A stretch of 64,000 nucleotides of DNA, taken from contig JAFCMP010000094.1 of assembly GCA_017506865.1 (NCBI GenBank), forward strand, positions 1-64,000, written 5' to 3'. Positions within the stretch are counted from its first letter, which is position 1. Each line of letters begins with the position of its first letter. The stretch is from Tribonema minus (taxonomy: Eukaryota > Sar > Xanthophyceae > Tribonematales > Tribonemataceae). Of the stretch, positions 45,474 through 57,400 are shown in pieces. Below the pieces are notes generated by a model. It worked only from the letters and a program-made list of their open reading frames with translations, searched no databases and was not told the origin of the DNA. The translations under genes were made by a program, and so were the position numbers.

Positions 45474-48400
45474 TTACATGCCAGCACCGGCGCTCTGGCC
45501 AGCAACGGCGGCTTGAACTTCAGACTGCAGCGCAGCAAGTGCTGGTGCGGCTGTCATGCGCCAGGCAGCAAAGTCTCGTAATCGCGCACGCGCTTCGGAG
45601 GCGTGCTGCTCCAGTGCTGAGCGCACCTGCAGCATCAGTGGCAAGGTGCGCTATGGTGAGGATAAGGTTGGTTAAGCCACGATCAAGAAATAAGTCACAT
45701 GAAGGGATGAACAAAGGGTGCATGACCGTGCTGCTTGTTGTCATTGCACTGCATGCTCTACACACTCAAAAGCTTCAGCTACAGGGTAGCATGCATGCAT
45801 GCATGCGTGCTTCATACATAAACATACATGCCTCATCGCAACTCAACTCAGCGATGGCCTGCTGCATGATACACACTACTTGAAGAAGTCTTCTGCTGCA
45901 TTTCCCGTGTAGGACTCTGCAATCTGCGATACCTGGACAGGCAGCTGTAGGACTCTGCGATCTGTGATACCTGGACAGGCAGCTAAGGTAGGTATACTTC
46001 AGCGTAGGAAGTATGTTTATACCTACATACATACCCTTGGTCACACACGCCCACCGCGATTGCAATCTAAATGCTCCACAGCGCTATTTGATTGCTACCA
46101 CAGCGTTGAAATTCGCAGTCCTTGACGTACTCTCCTGTGGACTCTGCATTCTGTGCAGGCAGCAGCAAATGCATACATACATACCATACATATGTACCAT
46201 ACCTACATACCTCATCATCGCCCACGCCCGCCGCAATGGCGTCTTGCGCGCTCTGCAGCGCCGCCCTGTCGCTATCCCTCTGTGCGCGCCGCTGCGACCA
46301 CTGTAACAGCAGCTCTTCCAGCACCTCCACTTTTTCCGACAGGGAGGGCCCGTTGGCGTGTTGCGCGCAATCATTGGGGCCCTCGCTCTCTGCCTTCGGT
46401 GAGGCCTGGGATGCACTGTGAAGTGGCACTTCAACTGCAGGGGCGAGCGGTGATGCCTGTGCCGTGTTTGCTGACTGTGCCGAGGTGTTACGATGCACTT
46501 CCGGCTTCGCTGCAGCAGTTTTGGCTGCCAATGCTGCTGCGGCTGCTGCAGCAGCAGCCACAGCTGTTGGTGGCGGCTGCGGTATTGACAACAGCCCCTC
46601 TGAGGCTGCAGCACCAGCCAAGTGTGCTGGTGGAGATGGCAACAGCAGCGGCAGCATTGCCATTGCTGAAAATGGCAGCGGTGGCATTGCTGCCTCGGTG
46701 AGCGACGGTGGCTGTAATTGCAATGACGCCCCTGATGCCAGGGCTGCTTGTGATGGTGGTGGCAGTGCTGCTGCTGCTGCTGCTGCTGCTGTCGCTGCCG
46801 TTGCGGTGTGCGGTGCTGAAGGCACTGACTGCGGCGGCGCCACCGCTGCAAACGTGGCCATATGAGCACTGCTGCCACTGCCATGATGCCAATGCAGTGG
46901 CGGTGCTCGTGCGTCATCGGCAGTAGCTCGCACAACATCAACTTGAGGTTGCATTGGCTGTTTCGTCTGCGCCGCGTTGCCCGCAGCTTGCGCTGCATTT
47001 GATGCTGCTGGCGGTGCTTCAGCAACAGGATGATGCAGCTGCACCGGCTGTTGCTGCTGCTGCTGGCGGTGGTGGTGCTGCTGGTGATGGTGGTGGTGCT
47101 GCTGATGCTGATGCTGCTGTTGCTGCGGCTGCTGCTGCAGCTGATGCTGCTGCTGTTCATGGTGCTGCGGCTGCTGCTGCTGCTGAGGGATGTACAGATG
47201 TTGTCGACTCGGTGGCATTGATGTGTCTGCGTAGCTAGATGGCTGGGACGATAGCACTAGCGACTTGGCCGGCGGCGTAGGGAGTTGCTGCTGGAGAGAT
47301 GTTTGCAGTGGGTGGCGGCGGTTCAACTCCTGCACGACAGGACAAAGAGGGAAAGGGGAGCACTTGGGAATTGTGAGATCTCATCATTTGATGTTTCAGG
47401 GCTAGGGATAAGATGAGAGGTAGAGTTAGGGCTGACCCGAACTTGCTTACTAACCGTACTTGCTTACTAACCTAGCCCTATCCCTAAGCGCTGGTGTGAG
47501 AGTATACTGCAAGGTATCATGCACATACATGCGTGCCTTCGGCTCACGAGCAAATACAGTGTTATCTTGATTGCTGCCGATTACGATCATAGACAGTCCA
47601 ATTACGACAGGGTTGGTTGGGGCTCCTCTGCATCTTTTGAAAGCATGTACTTCGAAGTACAGAGTATAATGCAGTGCAAGTAGGATTGCGTGTTGTCAGC
47701 CAGTTCATGTGCTTACAAGTAACGTGGCATTACGTGCGCCAGTTGGCTACAGTCTGGAAAAGTAGTACAGGGCGGCAGTCCCGGTCTGGATGAAAAGTAC
47801 AAGGCAATGCCTGTGGACATGCCTGCAGAACCCATGAAATACTTAAAGTACAGAAATACTTCTAAGTACAGAGTCTTGGTTCACTCCAAGGAGTGCCGAC
47901 TCTTTCAGTATTGAAAGAGTGCCAGTACCTTAAACAGTATACATACTCAGGGCATGCCTATGTATAGACTTGCCTGCAGAACCCAAGCGGGCACCTGTAC
48001 CCTTCCTGCAATGGACTCTTCCGCCAGCAGCTCCAAGGGCCTGCGTGGAGGTGCTCGCTGGGGCGGCTGCCGCTGAGCACTGGACACTGATGAGCGCTGC
48101 TGTTGCTGCTGCTGCTGCGGCGGCGGCGGCTGTGGCTGTGGCTGCTGCTGCTGGTGGTGGTGCTGCTGCTGCTGATCCGGCTGCTGCTGCGGCTGCCGCT
48201 GCTGCTGCTGCGGCTGCCGCTGCTGCTGCTGCCACTGCTGCTGCTGCTGGTACTGCTGTAGCGGAGGCGGTTGCTGCTGCTGCTGCTGCTGCTGCTGCGG
48301 CGGCGGCGGCTGCTGGCGCAGATTCTCGGATGGAGCTGGGGCTCCTGGGGCGGACCTGCGCATGCCCGATATCATTACCAGCACTCAGAATAAGCTCGGC

Positions 48401-51400
48401 TAATCCTTTCCCTAACCTGCTTAGGCACAATGAGAGCACCAAGCGTCTATGCTGTGGCTCGGACTGTGTTGGACTGTGTGTGTTTGAGACTGCCGCGTTA
48501 AAGACGCTGAGACCTCTGTATCGCAAAGACAAACGTGGTGCAAAGAGCTTCCGACTGGCAGCAATTGTACACAGAAAGTAAGCTGAGCCATCAGTCGGCG
48601 GCCCTGCTTGACCACGAAACAGGAGACCAGTGTCGGGAACGAGCAGCTCGCGAAGGTAAATAGAAGCAAATCATTTTGCATGCATGCTTATGACAATTGC
48701 TCTGCCTGTACTCTAGGCGCATGCGACAGATCACCTGGCAACTACATTGATCACCTGGCAACTTGAGCTCGCGCAAAATCACAATAAACACCCAATCACC
48801 AGGCACAGCGGAGCGACCAAAACATCAACGCAGCTCCGCGCCCACCTAAACTCCATGCGCGGAGCCGCCCGCCGAGCTGGCAGCAGCGCTCTGCCACCAA
48901 CTTCAACTCCAACTTCAATCCCTCCCCCCGCAGACACCAGCCCCACCCTGTCCTCCCACCCATGCCCCAGGTATCCCCCCTCTGCCCTCGCGCCACTGCC
49001 GCTGAATCTGCCACCGCTGCCGCTGCCGCCACTCAGGAGGTGGTAAAATTGAGCGCTGCTGCTGCTGCTGCTGCTGTCGCCAGTGCTCAGCAGGCGGCGC
49101 GCGCGCGCCGCGGCGCGCCACTTGCGCGCGCACCGCCCCACCAACTGCCAGCGGCGACGCTCCGCTGCGGCGTGTGTGTTGGCGGCGGCGGCGAGGCGCG
49201 CGGTGATGCGCGCATCCGCTGCGGAGAGCCACGCGAGACCGCCCTCCCGCAGCAGCGACAGCCTGTTGCGGAAGGGGGCAGAAGTGAGTGGCGCAGTGAG
49301 TGCCGTGATCAGAGTGCTAACGCTATAACCTCCTAGGTAGTGGCGGCATACATTTCACAAGGAGAAGCAGCAGGTGCCGTGATCACGCCTATTTCACCAA
49401 GGTTGTACTGTGCTGAGACAACAATGGTCGTTTCAGATGTTAGTTGCTGCCCTGCCGCAGCGCAACGGCCTTTTGCGGAACGACGGAAGTGAGTGGCGCA
49501 GTCAGTGCCGTGGGCAAAGCGCTAATTGTAAACACTAAGCAATGGCTCGGTAAGTGATACGGCCAAAGTGCTAGCCCCTAGCCCCTAAACACTCAGTAAT
49601 GATGGCAGGTCTTGCACAAAGAAAAGCAGCAGGCGCCATGAACAAGTAATGATCGCCTGCTTCATAACGTAGTGCTGTGACCTGACCAAGATGGTCATTT
49701 CACATGGTATTGGTTGGCCTGCCGCACCAGCGACAGCCTGTTGCGCAAGGACGGAAGTGAGGGGCGCAGTGAATGCCGCGATCAGAGTGCTAACTGTAAG
49801 CACTCAGTAATGATGGGCTGTTGCACAGGGAAAAGCAGCAGGTGCCGTGATCAAGTATAATTGCCTGATTCAAAGGTACTGTGGTGCTGTGCTGAGACAG
49901 TGATGGCTGTTTCGCACGGTAAAGGCTGCCCGGCCGCAGCAGCGACAGCCTGCTGCGCAAGGATGAAAGATGTGGTGCTTTCAAAAAGTGTGCTTGCCAG
50001 GCAATGATATGGTCTGTTGTGCAACGGAGTGCCCAAATTGCAATAATGACAGCCTGTTCTGCAAGGACGGAAGTTGTGGTTGGGTGTGCAGACAATGGTA
50101 TTTAAATGGTCATTTGCAAGGGGCAAGACAACGTGATGGGGTTATGAGGATGCTTGTTGTTGAGAGTGGATTGCAACATAGGAAAAGGGGGTTGAAAACA
50201 CATGTTTGAAGTTGCAAGTGGCGGTGGCGACGCTCCCAAACGTCATTAACGGCAGTGACTATAGTAGCTAGCTGGCTGTTTGAGCCTGTGTCAGTGGTGC
50301 CATTAGCCACAACTGGCATCCTCGTCGCTACACTCAGGCCGCGCTGTGCAATAGACATCAACAGCTGGCATGTGTGTATTGGACTCTGTCGTACTGTGTT
50401 GTACTGTGTGTGTACTCTAAATCAGCCACGTCAGCACATGTGGTGCATAGATATCAGATTTGATAGCTGTGTGTGTTGTTCCTGTGTGTGAACTTCAACA
50501 TTCAACTGGGTCATGTCAGCGTTCGTAATGCAGTCTTTGCCCACGGTCGGCGATCGTGCAAGGATCAAGTGCCAGATTTCATGATGATGAAGCATCGTGG
50601 CATCAGACATTGCCATCACACGTGGGGCTGCTGCATACACCCGGTACGGGCGAAGGCACCCCGCCATTCTGCAGTGATTAGCGCTAGGGTGTGATACACA
50701 ATGCATACGACTCGAACAACAGTGTCGAAGGGGACCATGAGTACAACTTTTCCAATACCGAAATGGCAGAAGTGGAGAGGGGCAGAATTCTTTTTTACCT
50801 GCGCATTTCTGCCGCTTGTTCTGAGCGCTGCCGCTTCAGCCTCCTCCGCTGCAGGTACAGCACCAGACCCTGCCACGCGCGGCGCTCGGTGGCCAGCTTC
50901 CATTGCATCAGCGCCTCAGCAGTCTTTTGCCGCGCATGTGCTTCGCCCTGAACATACCTGACAATGGCTGCAGACACGGTACATGCGATGCAGCATGAGC
51001 ATACATAAGGTTCACTACTTCTGCTGATTATAGGCTATGCCTGTATGAATAAGTTTCCACTGCATCAGCGCCTCAGCAGTTTCTCACTGCGTGTTTGCGT
51101 CGCCCTGGGCATACCTGACCATAACTGCAGATGCAATGACAACATATGACATGAGCATACATACTATAGACTAGCTACTATGACGAGTCATTTTCTTTCA
51201 AAGTACTATGGCTTTTATACGGGTCTTGCAGTCCATTAAACCTTAGGGTTAGGGTTAGGGTTAGAAGTTTTTCGCCTTGAGCATACCTGACGATTGCTGC
51301 AGGCGCATTACATGACAAGACAAGGCATGTGCGAACATGACCATAGCTGCTGCTACTGATGAGACAACGTGGCAACATCATGCTGTCTCATCGCGGCTGG

Positions 51401-53931
51401 TGCGCCTAAACCTAACCCTAATCCTAAGCGTGACCCTACCCCCTATTCCCCGCTTGTGAGCATACCTGATGACTGCTGCAACAGAACCACAAGAGATGAC
51501 AAATGCGGCACAAGCATTACCATAGACACTGCTGCTGACAAGACAATGTGGCTGCACGTGCACCTAGTGCAGTAGCGCAGGCAGGCTTTCAGACATGCTT
51601 TATATGCATGCCTCTGTATCCCTAACCCTGATGTAGTAATCTACATAGAGCAACAGAATATACCTACATACCTTTGAACGCGCGCCTCTCCAGCGCCAGG
51701 CACCGGTAGCCCGCGGCCCGCTGCGCCAGCGCGCGCCGCCGCCGCGCCGCCGCCACCGCCCCCCGCCACCCCCCCCACACAGCTCTCAGCAGCACCGCCG
51801 CAGCGTGCCCCCTCGCTCGCGCGCTCGCAACGCGCCTCACCATCGCCCGCGCATGCGCCTCCGCCCACGCCGCCGCCGCCGCGCGCAGCCGCACGCGCGC
51901 CACCGCCGCCGCCGCCGCCGCCGCCAGCGCCGCCGGCGCCGCGCGCGCCGCCCCCCTGCCCTCCGCATGCATGCGCCACCGCTGCAGTGTTTTTGGCAAT
52001 GCGGCGCGCGCCGCATGCACCGCCGCCAGTGCGCCCGCGTCGCGCGCCGCCGCTGCTGCGGCCGCGGCGGTGCGCCACTCGGCGAGCGCCGCTGCTGCCG
52101 CGTAGCGGTCGCGGTGCGCCGCCGCGGCGCCGCGCGCGTCTACGAGGCGCAGCGCCAGCGCCGCCTCCGCGCGCCAGCGCTGCGCGCCGCGTCTGCTGAG
52201 CATCACCGCGCGCAGCTCGCGCGCCGCGGCGGCGGCGCAGCGCAGCACCGCCGCCGCGCGAGCGGCGCTTAGCCACCGGCGCATGATCAGGGAGTGCGCG
52301 CTGCGCAGCTGCCATGCACGCCACGCGTCAGCATATCCGCGCCTGCGCTCGCGCTTGGCGCAGAGGTATTCCCGCCACGCCGCGAAGGCCTCCGACAGCA
52401 GTGGCAGCGCGGCGCGCCGCCGCCGCCGCTGCTGCGCGCAGCACGTGCGCCAGCGCCCGAGCGCGCGCCGCTGCGCCGCCGCCGCTGCCGCCGTCGCGGC
52501 GCGCGCCGCGAGACCGCGCTGCTGCATCTGCTGAGCACTGTGACCGCTGTGCCAGCCATCCAGCAGCCGCAGCAGCAGCACGCGCGCGGCGAACGTGCGC
52601 GCGAGGCACGCGCTGCGGCCGCGCTGCCGGCGCACCGCCGCCGCCGCCGCCAGCCCCGCCAGCCCCGCGCCACACGCGTGCCTGCGACGGAAGCAGTCCG
52701 CGCGGCGGCGCAGCAGCGCAGCCGCGGCGGCGCGCGCAGTCATGTCCCGCTGCAGCGCCGCTGCGGAGCGCCAGGCGGCAGCGCCCGCCGCCGCGCGCCG
52801 CCGCGCCCACAGCGCGCACGCCGCGGCGCCGTTTAGCTGACAGCGCGCGCCCTCTGCCGCCGCCAGCTCCCACCGCGTCAGCGCCCGCAGCAGCGCGGGA
52901 CGGACGGCGGCACGCGCGGCGGCGCGCGCGGCGTCGTGGCGGCGGCGGCTGCGCAGCGCGGCCGCGCGCCAGCGGCGCAGCGCGGCGGCGGCGCGCAGCG
53001 TGCGCACGGCCGCCGCTTCCGCAGCTGCGGCTGCTGCGCCGGCGCGCGCTGCCGCGAGCACGCGGCGCGTGTGGGCCTGCCACAGCGACAGCGCCACCTG
53101 CGCGCGTGCACGGTGGCAGTGCACGGCGGCGGTGGCATGCGCGTCCCTCCTCTCCAGCGCCGCTGTGAAATTGCCGGCCAGTCTCCGCAGGGTCCCCCTG
53201 GCCAGCCCTCTTGCGCGCCAGCGATCGAGCGCCGCCATTCGCGCGCGCTCCTTGCGCCGCTGCGACAGGTAGCGCCGCCACGCTGCGAATGCGGCGCGCT
53301 GGCGATGGCGCGCCCAGAGCTTTACGGCGCTGGCGGTGAGGCGCGTGAGGTGCTGCGCAGCTGCCGCGAAGGCCACCCAGCACCGCAGATGGTGCCTGAG
53401 ACGGCGGCGGCGCGCTAGCGCTTGCAGCAGCGCCGCAGCACGCCTTCTCTCGACGCAGTGCAGACTGTGGTGGTGCCAGCGGCGCAGGTACTGCCTGCGG
53501 AGAGTCGGCGCCGTGGCAGATTGCCGCCCGTCCCTGCGCTCTGCGCTGCGCCGCTTCGTGTTGGAGAGGGCAGAGGCCCACAGCAGCAGCGCGCGCCGCT
53601 GCTGCACGTAGCGGTGCCGCCCCCCCCCAACAGTCATGAGTGACCACCTCTCCCCACGACGTCTGAGCCATCCCTGCCATGCTGTCAATGCCAGGGCCTT
53701 CTGGCAGCGTACGAGGTGGTGCTTGCCTCGCAGCGCCGCCAGCGCAGGTGCGGCGAAGCGCTTCCACTGTGCCACGACAGCGATGGCCAGCTGTTTGCGG
53801 CGTGCGCGCCGCAGGTGCTGCTGCTGCTGCTCCTGCTGCTGCTCCTGTTGCTCCATTCTACGCGTCTCCGCATCGATTGTTGCCTCTGAAGCTGCGTTTC
53901 GCCCACTTCCCAGCTCTATGAGCGCCTTGAA
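45474..53931 (-). CDS. Sfi1-like protein with centrin-binding (Trp) repeats, 5' incomplete
   Basis: Exons, in translation order: 51672-53931, 50799-50967, 48960-49262, 47974-48355, 46211-47329, 45474-45626; phases match throughout (4386 bases, 1461 codons plus stop). The long first exon is Arg/Ala-rich with recurring L-x-x-W-(R/K) units, for example VVAQWKRFAAPAL, LTAWQGWLRRRGE, LLLWASALSNTKR, FAAWRRYLSQRRK and ALDRWRARGLARG. Such tandem Trp repeats form the long helix that binds centrin in Sfi1-type centrosome/basal-body proteins. The next two exons continue the repeats (EALMQWKLATERRAWQGL). The Gln-rich exons 47974-48355 and 46211-47329 are joined mainly by phase and may belong to a neighbouring gene. 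The last exon resumes a helix (VRSALEQHASEARARLRDF). The intron after 47974 begins with GC. The model opens at an acceptor (FKALIELGSGRNAA), so the N-terminus lies further upstream; ATG 53854-53856 is an internal alternative. Confidence 0.7.
45790..46075 (-). repeat. Decayed copies near the 46211 donor, and an alternative terminal exon
   Basis: Minus-strand copies of the 46211-47329 exon end (coding AIAAGVGDDE before GTATGT) lie at about 46025-46075 and 45822-45850. Between them is a duplicated acceptor (GCCTGTCCAG then GTATC(A/G)CAGAT(C/T)GCAG). Its proximal copy opens a frame, VSQIAESYTGNAAEDFFK, to a stop at 45876-45878. That frame is phase-compatible with the 46211 donor, so it is a possible alternative C-terminus. 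Confidence 0.6.
49235..50080 (-). repeat. Five copies of a splice acceptor before the 48960-49262 exon
   Basis: The true acceptor (GCAACAG then GCTGTCGCTGCTGCGG on the minus strand, at 49262) is followed upstream by copies at about 49441-49489, 49711-49757, 49918-49966 and 50026-50073. Each has a CTTCCG/CATCC(T)T block, CGCAACAG-like AG and GCTGTCGCTG(C/G)TGCGGC. Intron pieces such as GTGCCGTGATCA and ACTCAGTAATGATGG travel with them. Confidence 0.92.
50960..51500 (-). repeat. Copies of the acceptor and start of the 50799-50967 exon
   Basis: The exon starts coding AIVRYVQGEAHARQKTAEAL. Minus-strand copies upstream lie at about 51056-51125 (longest; retains the ALMQW-coding part with an internal stop), 51268-51303 and 51455-51482. 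Each keeps CTGCAG plus GTCAGGTATGCTCA-like sequence, and a TTAGGG or CCCTAA tract sits next to the last two. Confidence 0.9.
51672..53931 (-). other. GC-rich exon coding about 750 residues of Trp repeats
   Basis: This single exon is extremely GC-rich, dominated by GCGC, CGCGCC and GCCGCC strings, unlike the surrounding introns. Because of this, four or more other frames on both strands stay open for hundreds of codons. The minus-strand frame with regular Trp spacing is the coding one: its repeats recur about every 25-35 residues, and it alone splices in phase at both ends. Confidence 0.82.
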
Positions 53932-54407
53932 CTGCCCTTACGCATGATAGGCCATGCTAGACCTGTTATGTTGGGGGTTTTAGCTGCTTGTGCTGCTGCT
54001 CCGCGCTGTGGCTAGTATAAACCGCGACATCAAGACCCTCGCGCTGCTTGCTGTAGGATCGCCACAGGTCTCTTGGTGTTGGTGCGGCCGCCGGGGATGT
54101 CGGCGTGCTGTCCTGCAACCCGAACTCAAAGCCAAAAGCGCCCGAGACTGTATATCACAACTACCAGTCAGCCCAGGTCAATTCACAGAATGCTGACGGA
54201 CAGTATTTTGGGCCCGAAGGCCTGTACAGTGCTGCTGATACGCCTCAGTGCACCACAACACTCTGTAGCTTGTCCGTGCTATTTGAAGCGAGGCGCTTCT
54301 TTTCAAACACCTGTCTACTTCAAGCGATTGTTGAAGTTCATAATGGATCTTGTGGCGTGAGTACGTTAATCCAAGTGCGCTGAGGGAGTTGAAGCGGGTT
54401 GACGAGC
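53932..54407. promoter_or_regulatory. Divergent spacer with candidate 5' exon of the Sfi1-like gene
   Basis: This 476-base stretch separates the minus-strand Sfi1-like gene from the plus-strand thioredoxin gene and presumably holds a shared promoter region. On the minus strand, about 54000-54120 reads DSTPTSPAAAPTPRDLWRSY then SKQREGLDVA, which looks coding and could be the missing upstream exon, but I could not find a strong donor joining it in phase to 53931. Confidence 0.35.
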
Positions 54408-57400
54408 ATGCTGCAGCGACCTGCTGCCGTGGCGTTGCTGCTGTGGGCCTTCGCCGCTCTGACGGCAACGGTATCCTCATTCGTAGTTGTCGGCAGCACC
54501 TCCGCCAGGGCCGTGTGGCGCCATCGCAATGCCTGCACCAGCAGCAGAGCCATCGGAAGCAGCTCTGGCGCTGGCGCGTTGCGGATGGGTGCGGTGAGAG
54601 AGATTACGGGAGCAGAGTTTGAGGTGGAGCTGGCTGACACTAGCTCTCCCATTCTTCTGGACATTTTCGCAGTTTGGTGAGAGAAGAACCATGAGTGGAT
54701 CATGACCGTGAACTGCGGCGCTGAAGGCATTTGCATGCTGTGCATGGCACTTCGGTAACCGATGCAGTCCTTGAGTACGGTACTGTGCCTGGTGCAAGAG
54801 AAGAAATAAATTGTATCGTTGCCGCCGCACTGATCAGAATGTGTAGCCCGCTGCCTTGTTCGGTATGCACAACGCCTGCCTCATTGATGACGCTGCCAGA
54901 AACTGGTGAATGAGGCAGCTCATTTGATGCCGTCTGCACTGAAAACGTTGTCTGTCCTAGGTGTGGGCCCTGCGTCATGTTGGCCCCTGAGGTAAGACAG
55001 GCTGGAATGAATTAAATTGAATTTGCAGCCTTGCCAGCCAGTGTAGGACCATCGACACCTGATCCCAACTCACCCATTGATCTGGACCATGAATCAGCAT
55101 GAAGTCTCAAATAGAAGAGGCTCGAGTGATGTACTGTGCGTAAACTCGCCTCCTAACCTGATCTTGAGTGCCAAAGCGCTGTTGCTCACGACCCCTCTGG
55201 TCAGTCATATCTTTGCAATACGATGAGGTGGTCGGTAATAGTGAAAGTGTTGCGGTTGCAGTTTACCGTTGAAGTTTAACGAATTGTAAGGTTCTTGCGT
55301 CGATCATGAACGCCGTCCCATGGCACAAGCGCTGCATACCGCAGGAAACGGATTATAATACCCCCCCCCTTGTATGACCCCCCCCCCCCCCTGTATAAGA
55401 CCCCCCCGTCTTGTTGTTTTGTGCTTCTTGTTGCTAAGACAGGGGCCACTTTGTATAAGACCCCCCCTTCTTGTAAGCTGATGCAGATGGCCAGAGACCA
55501 GACAAAATGGAGTATTATGTTGTGTCCCCTTGAACCTTTTCCCTCGATCAGCCAAAATCAAGTTTAAACTACATATTTTTAATGAAGTTTGAGGCGCACG
55601 AAGGTCACGCACGGTAGTGGCGCCTGTGCCGATACTTGCATGCGCTCCCAGCGCAGCGAGCTCTGAGTAACGCGCAGCTCTGGCAGAGGTTGTGCTGTGC
55701 GCTGCTGCGCACAGCCTTTTGTGGCTCAGCCAGGTTAGGGAGCAACCCGAATCTCAGAACGTTCGGTGAGCAGAATGCTGCGATTGTGCTGCACGATGCT
55801 GCAGATATACGTGAAAACCATAAGGCTGGTGTTCCCATCATCACGATCGCCTGATTGACCAGCAGATGAGGCTATCGCTGCTTGCTCCAGAGCAAATTTA
55901 AATTTGCCAAGGACGGGGGGGTCGTGTCAACGCGAGGCTGGGAAGGATGCTCAGACAGGGGGAACTCTGTATAAGAGGGGCTACTTTGTATAGTACCCCC
56001 CCGTCTCAGCAACATGGGCCTGAAACTGCAAGACAGGGGGGTATTATCCGTTTCCTATGGTACGCCGCAGCGGCTCGAAGTTCAACTTCAATGACCTCGC
56101 GCCCTTCTCGGGTGTTGTTGGACCATCTTGGTTGCAGCACAAGCGGCTGGACGTTTTGTGTAAATGTGCGTACAGGTACACCTGGCACAGCTGAAGTTAG
56201 GGTTAAGGTTACGCTTAACTCCATGTGCCTCTGCTCGTTTGCAGCTGGAGAAAGCGGCAGAGGAGCTGGGCGGGCAGGTGCGGGTGCTGAAGATAGACAG
56301 CGATAAGGAGGACGCCATCACATCGGCGCTCAGGGTTAGTAACGACAATTTCAACACCATTGTATCATAGCTTGAAAATATATAGTATTCCTATAGGAAG
56401 ATATCATCACATCGGCACTCAGGGCTCGTGACTTAAGGCAATGTTCACATCGATCGTGCTTGTGATGAACGTAACTGCCAACTGCCAAAATTATAGAGTG
56501 TCACACCATGTACTTCGTAGACTACAGCGGTCCGCTTAAGTGGTATCTGAACATCCAACATAATTGCGGCAAGCGACAAGGAGGACCTGAGGCCATTAGA
56601 TCATCTCTTTTAGGTTGAGTGAGCTTTTGAGCAAATTTGGTTTGACGCCGTGGCGATGGGGATTTAATTTTTTTAGCGTAAAATGCATTTATAAATGTGC
56701 CCAAACTCTCAAATCCTCCAACAAAAGTTACACCAAGTACTGCTAGTGCAAAGTATGCTACAGTGATCACTTGGCCACAATTTACGTGCGTTCCATTGAC
56801 TATTACTTCAAAAACTCAATTTCATAATGCACCCCAACCAAACCCCACCTCATGAAAACAAAGTGAGCATAATTGATCATTAGTGTCAACGTAGCTGTGC
56901 CAGAAGTGCTGGCAAAACATGTTAAAACGATACCACGATGCACACACTGTGCACTATCCGCAGAGAAGATGTGGTGAAGGGAGGTTTTTGGAAACAGTAT
57001 GATGTGTAACAGCAGAGTCGTTCGGCGCTGAATGCCACTGAACCATACCAAGGGATGCCATTGAAGAGGCCCACAGGTCGAGCACTGGCTGCTAATGCTA
57101 TCAGTGCAATTGCAGCATTGACTCTATGGCATTCATGGAATCGACACAACTTGTGCTGTACTGTGGATAGCACCTCATGAACAGTACAAAGCATACTATT
57201 TCGAAGTAGGAACAATCAACAGCCGGATGCCTTCAGCATAGGGAACCAGTGCAGAAGCTCACAGGACGCTCTTACTGGCTAAGCGTAGTAACTGTGTATG
57301 CTGCCTTAGTAGGTCTGTTCAAAAAGTTGAAACATGCATGCTACATTCATTCGAAGAAGTCACTTTGTGTTTTCCCGAACTACACTATTATGAGCCTCAC

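Noticed and set aside
46464-46865. Plus-strand frames over the Gln-rich exon
   Set aside because: They are antisense reading of CAG/CTG-type repeats, with no motif and no splice support.
47970-48581. Plus-strand poly-Ala frame of 203 codons
   Set aside because: It is an antisense shadow of the Gln-rich exon 47974-48355, produced by GCTGCTG repeats.
51805-53168. Several long Arg/Ala/Pro-rich frames on both strands
   Set aside because: All arise from the extreme GC content of the Sfi1-like exon. Only the frame with regular Trp spacing splices in phase.
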